The notes under the pieces were generated by a model. It had not been told where the DNA came from, did not search any database, and saw only the letters and a list, made by a program, of their open reading frames with translations. A stretch of 12,186 nucleotides of DNA, taken from contig DASUNQ010000114.1 in the NCBI GenBank assembly GCA_036277075.1, forward strand, positions 1-12,186, given 5' to 3'. Positions within the stretch are counted from its first letter, which is position 1. Each line of letters begins with the position of its first letter. This DNA is from DASUNQ01 sp036277075. GTDB lineage: Bacteria > Acidobacteriota > Thermoanaerobaculia > Multivoradales > UBA5704. Shown here one piece after another: positions 1 through 5,939 of this stretch. The position numbers were made by a program, and so were the translations under genes.

Positions 1-1016
1 CCGGCGATCGCGATGAGCGCGTCCGCCCACCCCAGGCCGACCTCGCTGAAGGCGACCGAGACGCCGGCGCCGGTGTCGATGCGGTCGTACTTCACCATGC
101 CGGTGAGGACCGCGACGACCGCGATGTAGAGCACGGTGCAGATCAGCAGGGAGGCGACGATGCCGATCGGCACGTCGCGGTTCGGCCGCCGCGCCTCCTC
201 GGCGTGGGTCGAGACCGAGTCGAAGCCGATGTAGGCGAAGAAGATGATCGCGGCGCCGGCGAGCATCCCCACCGGCGTGCCGCCGACCGACTGGCCGAAG
301 ACGGTCTTTCCGAAGAAGGTGATGCCGCCCCAGCCGTAGGGGGCGAAGGGCTTCCAGTTCTCCGGGTTGATGTAGAAGGCGCCGACCAGGATGACGAAGA
401 GGACGGCGGCGAGCTTGACCGCGACCATCGCGGCGTTGAAGTTGGCGCTCTCGTGGATGCCCTTGACCAGGATCGCGGTGACGATCGCCGTGATGATGAT
501 CGCCGGCAGGTTGACGATGCCGTTGGTGGCGACGAAGTCCCCGGTCGCGGCGTCGTAGGCGATCGGCGCCCGGCTCAGCGCCTCCGGCAGGTGAATCCCC
601 ATCCGCGGCAGGAGCGTCTGGAAGAAGCTCGACCAGCCGTTGGCGACGGTCGCCGAGCCCACCGCGTACTCCAGCACCAGGTCCCAGCCGATGATCCAGG
701 CGAAGAGCTCGCCGAGCGTGGCGTAGGCGTAGGTGTAGGCCGAGCCGGCCACCGGCACCATCGAGGCGAACTCCGCGTAGCAGAGGGCGGCGAAGATGCA
801 GGTGATGCCGGCCGCGACGTAGGACATCATCAGCGCCGGTCCCGCCACGTTGTGCGCCGCGGCGCCGGTGGCGACGAAGATCCCGGCGCCGATGATCGCG
901 CCGACGCCGAGGCTGGTGAGCTGCACCGGGCCGAGGATGCGCCGCAGCCGGTTGTCGCTCTTCATCTCCTCGAGCAGCAGCCCGAGGGGCTTCTTGGCTA
1001 CGAGTCGGCTTGCCAT
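1..1016 (-). CDS. APC-family amino acid permease, CAT type (3' end beyond left edge)
   Basis: This is a cationic-amino-acid-transporter-like (CAT/GkApcT group) APC permease of the inner membrane, expected to import amino acids by proton coupling or exchange. I translated it by hand from the ATG at 1016-1014; 338 codons lie in the window and the remaining 3' part is missing. The protein starts MASRLVAKKPLGLLLEEMK. TM1 carries the unwound GAGIF substrate motif, and a later helix and loop carry FFAYIGFDSVST followed by a run of the E-E-x-x-x-P-x-R-D-x-P-I-G type, a hallmark of the CAT group. Several hydrophobic segments are evident. A GGAGG lies 4 bases upstream (1021-1025, minus sense). The start lies inside the 3' end of the LAT-type permease gene (19-base overlap, different frame), so the two are probably co-transcribed and translationally coupled. 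The family call is firm; the substrate cannot be read from sequence. Confidence 0.93.
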   Translation of the reverse strand, partial: MASRLVAKKPLGLLLEEMKSDNRLRRILGPVQLTSLGVGAIIGAGIFVATGAAAHNVAGPALMMSYVAAGITCIFAALCYAEFASMVPVAGSAYTYAYATLGELFAWIIGWDLVLEYAVGSATVANGWSSFFQTLLPRMGIHLPEALSRAPIAYDAATGDFVATNGIVNLPAIIITAIVTAILVKGIHESANFNAAMVAVKLAAVLFVILVGAFYINPENWKPFAPYGWGGITFFGKTVFGQSVGGTPVGMLAGAAIIFFAYIGFDSVSTHAEEARRPNRDVPIGIVASLLICTVLYIAVVAVLTGMVKYDRIDTGAGVSVAFSEVGLGWADALIAIA

Positions 1017-2569
1017 GAGTCCTCCGTCGAGAGAGCCGGTTGCGCCCGCCGCCGCCAGAGCAGGTAGACGGGGATCCCGGTGAGGACGATCACCAGCCCC
1101 GGCCAGGTGGTCTGCGTACGGTACAACAGCAGCACCGCCAGGATGACGAGCGCCGCGGCGATGTAGAGCGCCGGCACGACCGGGTAGCCGAAGGCGCGGT
1201 AGGGGCGCTCGGCCTCCGGGCGCTTGCGCCGCAGCACGAAGAGCCCGCCCAGGGTGAGGATGTAGAAGATCAGCACCGAGAAGACGACGTAGTCGAGCAG
1301 GTTGCCGTAGAGGTTGCCGTAGACCGGCGCGCCGCTCGCGGCGTCGAGCAACGGCGCCCCTGCGTCGTCGCGCAATCGCGTCCGCGGCAGCACCAGGAGC
1401 GAGGCCCACAGGCACTGCAGGAGGAGCCCGCGGGCCGGCACGTGGCGCTCGTTGAGCCGCGCGGTGGCGCGGAAGAAGAGGCCGTCGCGCGCCATCGCGT
1501 AGTAGACCCGCGCCCCGGCCAGCACCAGGCCGTTGTTGCAGCCGAAGGTCGAGATGATGATGAAGACCGCCATGATCGCCGCCGCCGCCGGCCCGAACAT
1601 CTTGGCCAGCGCCGCGGTGCCGACGCGGTCGTCGGGCGCGGTCTGGATCTCGCCCAGGGTCAGGGTCGAGAGATAGGCGAAGTTGGCGAGCACGTAGAGG
1701 GTGATCACCAGCCCGGTGCCGAGCGCCAGCGACAGCGGCACGTTGCGGCGCGGGTTCTTCACCTCGCCCGCGGTGAAGGTGACGTTGTTCCAGGCGTCGG
1801 CCGAGAAGAGCGACCCCACCTGCGCGACGCAGAACGCGACGAGGAGGCCGAAGGCCCCCGAGGCGGCCGAGACCGCCGGCACCCAAGCGAAGTCGGGCCG
1901 GATGGTGGCGACGTCGCGCGGCGTCCAGGCGGCGGCGAAGTTGGCCGCCACCGCGCCGGCGTCGCGCCCGACGAGGATCCCCAGCACGATCAACCCGAGC
2001 AGCGCCAGCGTCTTGGTCGAGGTGAAGACGTTCTGGATCCACTTGCCGACCTTGAGCCCGCGGGTGTTGAGCAGGGTCAGGAAGACGATGAGCAGCACCG
2101 CGACGAGCTGCTGCCAGGAGAGCGAGACGGCGTAGCTGTCGGAGAGGTCGATCGGCGGCACGATCCAGGCCGTGGGGGAGATCGCCGGCGCCAGCACGCC
2201 GAGGAAGCGGGCGAAGGCCACCGCCACCGCCGCGATCGTCCCGGTCTGGATGACCAGGAAGAGCGTCCAGCCGTAGAGGAAGCCCCAGAGCGGGGAGTAG
2301 GACTCGCGGAGGTAGACGTACTGGCCGCCGGCGCGCGGCATCATCGCCGCCAGCTCGCCGTAGGAGAGGGCGGCGGCCACGGTCAGCAGGCCGGTCACCA
2401 CCCAGACCATGATCAGCCACCCCGCCGAGCCCACCAGCCGGGCGATGTCCGCCGAGACGATGAAGATCCCGGAGCCGATCATCGACCCGGCCACGATCAT
2501 CGTCGAGTCGAGCAGCCCGAGCTCGCGGAGCAGCCCGCCGTCTCCGGCGGTGGCCTTCGCGTCCGTCAT
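998..2569 (-). CDS. APC-family amino acid permease/exchanger, LAT (SteT-like) type
   Basis: A 523-residue inner-membrane transporter of the amino acid-polyamine-organocation superfamily, resembling the bacterial LAT subgroup (SteT, BasC), whose known members exchange neutral amino acids. Features seen: TM1 motif GSGIF at residues 32-36; the loop E269-V-x-N-P273-R-x-N-V-P typical of APC carriers; GARVYYAMARDG at about 352-363; and RPYRAFGYPVVPALYI at 455-470, typical of the LAT group. The hydrophobic pattern fits about 12 helices. A short hydrophilic stretch at about 396-416 lies before YGNLYGNLLDYV. The ATG at 2569-2567 is preceded by AGGAGG (2575-2580, minus sense) with good spacing, which fixes the start. 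It is the first gene of a two-gene unit with the overlapping CAT-type permease and is divergent from the NSS transporter. Length is slightly above the usual 440-480, because of the insertion and longer termini. Substrate is unknown. Confidence 0.95.
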   Translation of the reverse strand: MTDAKATAGDGGLLRELGLLDSTMIVAGSMIGSGIFIVSADIARLVGSAGWLIMVWVVTGLLTVAAALSYGELAAMMPRAGGQYVYLRESYSPLWGFLYGWTLFLVIQTGTIAAVAVAFARFLGVLAPAISPTAWIVPPIDLSDSYAVSLSWQQLVAVLLIVFLTLLNTRGLKVGKWIQNVFTSTKTLALLGLIVLGILVGRDAGAVAANFAAAWTPRDVATIRPDFAWVPAVSAASGAFGLLVAFCVAQVGSLFSADAWNNVTFTAGEVKNPRRNVPLSLALGTGLVITLYVLANFAYLSTLTLGEIQTAPDDRVGTAALAKMFGPAAAAIMAVFIIISTFGCNNGLVLAGARVYYAMARDGLFFRATARLNERHVPARGLLLQCLWASLLVLPRTRLRDDAGAPLLDAASGAPVYGNLYGNLLDYVVFSVLIFYILTLGGLFVLRRKRPEAERPYRAFGYPVVPALYIAAALVILAVLLLYRTQTTWPGLVIVLTGIPVYLLWRRRAQPALSTEDSWQADS

Positions 2570-2661
2570 GATCGCCTCCTCGTCGCGGGCGCATTATGGT
2601 CCGAGGAGCGGGTGGTCTGGTGTAGTCTCCGCCGCGTTCGCCGCACTCCAGGGGAGGCTCG
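2570..2661. promoter_or_regulatory. Divergent promoter region between the LAT permease and the NSS transporter
   Basis: This 92-base gap separates two divergent transport genes, so it must hold at least two promoters or one shared control region. It contains the only AT-richer patch nearby. On the minus strand, CATAAT (2593-2598) resembles a sigma-70 -10 box and would give a leader of roughly 15-20 bases for the LAT permease, but I see no good -35 box at 17 +/- 1 bases. On the plus strand, TGGTGTAGT (2618-2626) is a weak extended -10 candidate. The ends carry the Shine-Dalgarno sequences: AGGAGG for the minus gene (2575-2580) and AGGGGAGG for the plus gene (2650-2657). No operator palindrome or riboswitch was recognised. 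The promoter assignment is inferred mainly from gene orientation. Confidence 0.45.
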
Positions 2662-4278
2662 ATGGCCATCCAACCGACCCACGAGCACTGGGGGACCCGC
2701 GTCGGGGTGATCCTCGCCGTCGCCGGCTCCGCCGTCGGGCTCGGCAACTTCCTGCGCTTCCCGGGGCAGGCGGCCGCCAACGGCGGCGGCGCGTTCATGA
2801 TCCCGTACTTCTGCGCCCTCCTCTTCCTCGGCATCCCGATCGGCTGGGCGGAGTGGACGATGGGCAAGTACGGCGGCCGCAAGGGGCTGCACTCGGCGCC
2901 CTCGATCCTCGGCGTCTTCGGCAAGGGGGGGATCGGCCGCTACCTCGGTGTGATCGGCGTCCTCATCCCGCTCGCCGTCTCCTACTACTACACCTACATC
3001 GAGGCCTGGTGCCTGGGCTACTTCTGGCACTACCTGACCGGCGGCATCGGTGTCGACGTCGCGGCGCCGATCGCCGAGCAGACGGCGCGCGCCGGCCAGT
3101 TCTACAGCGACTTCACCGGCCGCGGCGAGAACGGGGTCATCGCCGGCGGCTCGATCCAGACCTTCGTCTTCTGGACGATCACCTTCGCGGTCAACATCTG
3201 GCTGGTGTTCCGCGGCATCTCCAAGGGGATCGAGAAGTTCGTGAGCTGGGCGATGCCGCTGATGGCGGTCTGCGCGCTGGTCGTGCTGGTGCGGGTGCTG
3301 ACCCTGGGCACGCCCGACCCCGCCCTCCCGGACCAGAACGTGATCAACGGCCTCGGCTACATGTGGAACCCCAACTTCGAGGCCCTCGGCAACCCGCAGA
3401 CCTGGCTCGCGGCGGCGGGGCAGATCTTCTTCTCGCTCTCGGTCGGGTTCGGCGTCATCATCAACTACGCCTCCTACCTGCGGAAGCGCGACGACGTCGT
3501 CCTCTCCGGGCTGACGGCCTCGGCCACCAACGAGCTCTTCGAGGTCGGCTTCGGCGGTCTCATCACCATCACCTCGGCCTTCGTCTTCCTCGGCACCGCG
3601 AACATGATCGGCGTCGTGCAGGGGGGCACCTTCGGCCTCGGCTTCACCACCCTGCCGGTCGTCTTCGCGCACATGGGGGCCTTCGGCACCTTCATCGGCG
3701 CGGTCTGGTTCCTGATGCTCTTCCTCGCCGCCATCACCAGCTCGATCTCGATGTACCAGCCGGCGCTCGCCTTCTTCCGGGAGTCCCTGGGCTGGACGCG
3801 CAAGGCCGCCACCTCGCTGATGGTCGGCCTCTGCGTCGTCGGCTCGTTCCTGGTCATGTACTACAGCCGGGACGGGATCTTCTGGTCGACGATCGACGAC
3901 TGGGTGGGCACCTTCCTCATCTTCATCCTCGCCATGGTGCAGATCATCTGCTTCTCGTGGGTGTTCGGCGTCGAGCGCGGGCTCGCCGAGGCGCACCAGG
4001 GGGCGCTGCTGAGGATTCCGGGCTACTACCGCTGGATCATGAAGTACGTCACCCCCACCTACCTGCTGCTGGTCTTCGCCGCCTTCTGCTGGCAGAACCT
4101 CGGCGACTGGGTGCGCTCCGTCGCCGACGAGCCGCTGCGCCAGGGGGCGCTGCTCCTGGTGCTGGCCACCACCGTGCTGCTCGTCGTCTGCACCCGCATC
4201 GGCGAGAAGCGCTGGCGCGCGGCGGGCCTCGACATCGACGGCCGGCGGCCGCCCGAGGATCGGGAGGAGAGAGCATGA
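2662..4278 (+). CDS. LeuT-like sodium:amino acid symporter (NSS/SLC6 family)
   Basis: A 538-residue inner-membrane Na+-coupled amino acid importer, strikingly close to Aquifex LeuT. From memory of the LeuT sequence, offsets of +2 to +5 align the functional residues. Na2 site: G22, V25, A356, T359, S360. Na1 site: A24, N29, S258 (Thr in LeuT), N290. Substrate pocket: Y110, F257, S260, F263. Extracellular gate: R32 with D412. LeuT I359 is M364 here, which may alter side-chain preference. E294 matches LeuT E290, the residue associated with chloride-independent transport. Twelve helices are expected. AGGGGAGG lies just upstream of the ATG, and MAIQPTHEHWGTRVG matches the LeuT N-terminus. The stop codon overlaps the ATG of a 43-residue protein (ATGA), pointing to a two-subunit system. 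Family certain; exact substrate unknown. Confidence 0.97.
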   Translation: MAIQPTHEHWGTRVGVILAVAGSAVGLGNFLRFPGQAAANGGGAFMIPYFCALLFLGIPIGWAEWTMGKYGGRKGLHSAPSILGVFGKGGIGRYLGVIGVLIPLAVSYYYTYIEAWCLGYFWHYLTGGIGVDVAAPIAEQTARAGQFYSDFTGRGENGVIAGGSIQTFVFWTITFAVNIWLVFRGISKGIEKFVSWAMPLMAVCALVVLVRVLTLGTPDPALPDQNVINGLGYMWNPNFEALGNPQTWLAAAGQIFFSLSVGFGVIINYASYLRKRDDVVLSGLTASATNELFEVGFGGLITITSAFVFLGTANMIGVVQGGTFGLGFTTLPVVFAHMGAFGTFIGAVWFLMLFLAAITSSISMYQPALAFFRESLGWTRKAATSLMVGLCVVGSFLVMYYSRDGIFWSTIDDWVGTFLIFILAMVQIICFSWVFGVERGLAEAHQGALLRIPGYYRWIMKYVTPTYLLLVFAAFCWQNLGDWVRSVADEPLRQGALLLVLATTVLLVVCTRIGEKRWRAAGLDIDGRRPPEDREERA

Positions 4279-4406
4279 CGCCACTCGGCTGGGTGTTCCT
4301 GATCGTCTCGCTGACCTTCGTCTGGGGGCTGACGGGCTGGTGCTTCTACCGCGTCCTCACGGCTCCTCGCGAGATCGAGCAGCCGCCGGAGCTCCTCGGC
4401 GGCTGA
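4275..4406 (+). CDS. Small single-helix partner of the NSS transporter (MetS-like)
   Basis: A 43-residue protein starting MTPLGWVFLIVSL. It has one hydrophobic helix (about residues 4-28, with VWGLTGWCFYRVL) and a short acidic, proline-containing tail ending PPELLGG. Size, MTP start, helix with a central WG and position directly after an NSS gene match the methionine/alanine importer small subunit family (MetS of the Corynebacterium MetPS system, Pfam MaAIMP_sms). There the small subunit is needed for transport by its NSS partner. The start ATG overlaps the upstream TGA by 4 bases, and GGGAGGAGAG (4262-4271) lies upstream inside the NSS gene and can serve as its ribosome binding site. I infer that it binds or stabilises the LeuT-like carrier in the inner membrane. 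Such genes are easily missed because they are so short. The family is assigned by pattern and context, without an alignment. Confidence 0.8.
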   Translation: MTPLGWVFLIVSLTFVWGLTGWCFYRVLTAPREIEQPPELLGG

Positions 4407-4407
4407 G

Positions 4408-4434
4408 CGCGCGGCAGTACCGGCCCGCCGCGCG
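4408..4434 (+). terminator. GC-rich hairpin after the NSS/small-subunit pair
   Basis: CGCGCGGC (4408-4415) is a perfect reverse complement of GCCGCGCG (4427-4434), giving an 8-bp all-GC stem with an 11-base loop, starting 2 bases after the stop codon of the small subunit. No T-run follows (only CTCTTG at 4442-4447), so it is not a classical intrinsic terminator. It could act as a weak or factor-assisted terminator, or protect the mRNA 3' end, separating the transporter pair from the ferritin-like gene. Chance pairing is common in such GC-rich DNA. Confidence 0.35.
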
Positions 4435-4464
4435 GGCGAGGCTCTTGCACAGGCGTCAGGCCCC

Positions 4465-4473
4465 AAAGGAGGG
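4465..4473 (+). promoter_or_regulatory. Strong ribosome binding site of the ferritin-like gene
   Basis: AAAGGAGGG, close to the full anti-16S complement, with AGGAGG ending 6 bases before the ATG at 4479. It is among the best Shine-Dalgarno sequences in the window and fixes the start of the DUF892 gene. Strong translation suits a stress or storage protein needed in quantity, but that is inference. Confidence 0.75.
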
Positions 4474-4478
4474 ACACC

Positions 4479-5054
4479 ATGGAACTGGCCACCCTGCAGG
4501 AGCTCTACCTCCACCACCTCAAGGACGTCTACAGCGCCGAGAAGCAGATCACCCGGGCGCTGCCCAAGATGATCCGCGCCGCCACCAACCCGGAGCTCGC
4601 CGCCGCCCTGCGCGAGCACCTCCAGGTCACCGAGCGGCAGATCGAGCGCCTCGACCGCATCTTCACCGGCCTCGGCAAGAGCCCGCGCAGCAGCAAGAAG
4701 TGCAAAGGGATGGAAGGACTGCTCGAGGAGGGCGCCGAGCTCCTCGCGGAGGAGGACGCCGACCCCGAGGTCCTCGACGCCGGCCTCATCGCCGCCGCCC
4801 AGAAGGTCGAGCACTACGAGATCTCCGCCTACGGCACCCTCCGCGCCTACGCCGAGCTGCTCGGCGAGAGCGAGGCCGCCGGCCTCTTCGACACCACCGC
4901 GCAGGAGGAGGGGGACGCCGACAAGACCCTCACCGGCATCGCCACCCGGGCGGTGAACCTCTCCGCGCTGTCTCCCGAGGGCGCCGAGCCCCGCCCGCGG
5001 CGCAAGCCGGCGCGGCGCGGCGGCCGAAAGGGAGGGCTGACCAAGAAGAAGTAG
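4479..5054 (+). CDS. DUF892 (YciF/YciE-type) ferritin-like protein with basic tail
   Basis: A 191-residue, probably cytoplasmic, four-helix protein of the DUF892 family. YciF and YciE of enterobacteria are relatives, linked to stress responses; the biochemical role is unsettled. The family pattern is plain: LxELYxHHLKDxYSAEKQI near the N-terminus with E21, REHLQVTERQIERL with H47 and E52, CKGMEGLLEE at 75-84, and QKVEHYEISAYGTLRAYA at 108-125 with E111, H112 and E114. These acidic and His residues and E143/E144 are candidate di-metal ligands. After the domain, about residues 168-191 are very rich in Arg, Lys, Gly and Pro and end LTKKK, suggesting nucleic acid or polyanion binding (inference). 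It lies 72 bases after the NSS small subunit on the same strand and converges on the exonuclease gene. Its own promoter was not recognised. Confidence 0.93.
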   Translation: MELATLQELYLHHLKDVYSAEKQITRALPKMIRAATNPELAAALREHLQVTERQIERLDRIFTGLGKSPRSSKKCKGMEGLLEEGAELLAEEDADPEVLDAGLIAAAQKVEHYEISAYGTLRAYAELLGESEAAGLFDTTAQEEGDADKTLTGIATRAVNLSALSPEGAEPRPRRKPARRGGRKGGLTKKK

Positions 5055-5071
5055 GCGCCGAGGGCGGCGCC
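5054..5071. terminator. Hairpin between convergent genes, possible bidirectional terminator
   Basis: GGCGCCG (5054-5060) and CGGCGCC (5065-5071) form a perfect 7-bp GC stem around an AGGG tetraloop. It begins at the last base of the DUF892 stop codon and lies 8 bases beyond the stop of the minus-strand exonuclease gene. Its position between convergent genes suits a terminator serving both strands. There is no T-run on either side, so intrinsic termination would be inefficient and the call rests on position and stem quality. Confidence 0.45.
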
Positions 5072-5079
5072 GGATTGCT

Positions 5080-5904
5080 CTACGCGACCGGCGCCTTGAG
5101 GGAGCGCGCCAGGAGGCGGGGCTCGCCCAGCCGCTCGGCGCAGGCGGCGAAGGCGGCCGTGCTGCCGCGCCAGCGCAGCTCGTCCGCCGCGCCGAAGAGC
5201 GGCGCGTCGGTGCGCAGCGTCGCCAGGTCCTTGAAGAGGAGCGCCAGATCGCGGCGCTCCCCCAGGACGGCGGGCGGGACCTCCTCGATGGCGCCGTGCC
5301 GGCCGAGGAGCCGCGCCGCCGTCGTCGGACCGATCCCCGGGATGCCCGGGTAGCCGTCCGCCGCGTCGCCGACGAGGGCGAGGTAGTCGGGGATCAGGGC
5401 CGGCTCGACGCCGAACTTCTCGCGCACTCCTGCCGCATCGAGGATCTTGCGCCGCGTGCGGTCGACCTGCACCACCCGGGCGTCGCGGACGCACTGCGCC
5501 AGGTCCTTGTCGGGCGTCCAGATGCAGACCTTCTGCACCCCCGCCTCGGCGGCGGCGATGTGCGCCGCGGAGGCCAGCGCGTCGTCGGCCTCCAGCTCGG
5601 TCATCGGCCAGACGGCCACGCCCATCGCGGCGAGCGCCTCTTCGAGCGGGTGGAACTGCGCCAGGAGCACGCGCTCGACGCCCGCCCCCGTCTTGTAGCC
5701 GGCCCACATCCGGTTGCGGAAGGACTCGATGACGTGATCGGTCGCCACCCCGAGGTGCGTCGCGCCCGTCTCGATCATCTGCAGCACGGTCTGCAGCACG
5801 CCGACCACGGCGCCGAAGGGCCGGTCCTTCCCTTTGTTGAAGCGGCGCTGGCCGTAGAAGTGGCGGAACAGCTCGTACGTGCCGTCGAGGAGATGGACGA
5901 TCAT
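5080..5904 (-). CDS. Stand-alone 5'-3' exonuclease (PolA N-terminal/FEN-like family)
   Basis: A 274-residue cytoplasmic nuclease resembling the 5'-3' exonuclease/flap domain of DNA polymerase I, without any polymerase part. The metal-binding acidic residues are all in place: D7 (LLDGTY), D56 (VATDH), E105/D107/D108 (ELEADDA), D132/D134 (TPDKDL) and D180/D183 (VGDAADGYPG). They are followed by the helix-three-turn-helix GIPGIGPTTAARLLGRHG (187-204). SFRNRMWAGYK (61-71) is the conserved basic segment. I expect removal of 5' flaps or RNA primers, or repair, with two metal ions. AGGAG lies 4 bases before the ATG at 5904-5902 (minus sense); the long in-frame extension upstream is a shadow within tamB. 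It is the last gene of the SprT-TamA-TamB cluster, 35 bases after tamB. Length and motifs look intact. It differs from ExoIX/Xni-type proteins by keeping the complete set of acidic residues. Confidence 0.94.
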   Translation of the reverse strand: MIVHLLDGTYELFRHFYGQRRFNKGKDRPFGAVVGVLQTVLQMIETGATHLGVATDHVIESFRNRMWAGYKTGAGVERVLLAQFHPLEEALAAMGVAVWPMTELEADDALASAAHIAAAEAGVQKVCIWTPDKDLAQCVRDARVVQVDRTRRKILDAAGVREKFGVEPALIPDYLALVGDAADGYPGIPGIGPTTAARLLGRHGAIEEVPPAVLGERRDLALLFKDLATLRTDAPLFGAADELRWRGSTAAFAACAERLGEPRLLARSLKAPVA

Positions 5905-5939
5905 GCGGCTCCTGCGGCACGCCGGCGCTGTGCGAAGGG

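Noticed and set aside
1299..1322. Perfect 12-base tandem repeat coding YGNL-YGNL in the LAT permease
   Set aside because: The GNLY-x-x-LLDYV stretch resembles what I recall as normal for this permease subgroup, so it is more likely a family motif than a recent duplication.
1040..2710. A 556-codon plus-strand open frame opposite the LAT permease, and a similar 287-codon frame at 204-1067
   Set aside because: Both are charged, repetitive shadow translations opposite well-supported permeases.
2566..4284. A 572-codon open frame on the minus strand opposite the NSS transporter
   Set aside because: Low-complexity Asp/Glu/Arg-rich translation, antisense to a protein aligning with LeuT along its length.
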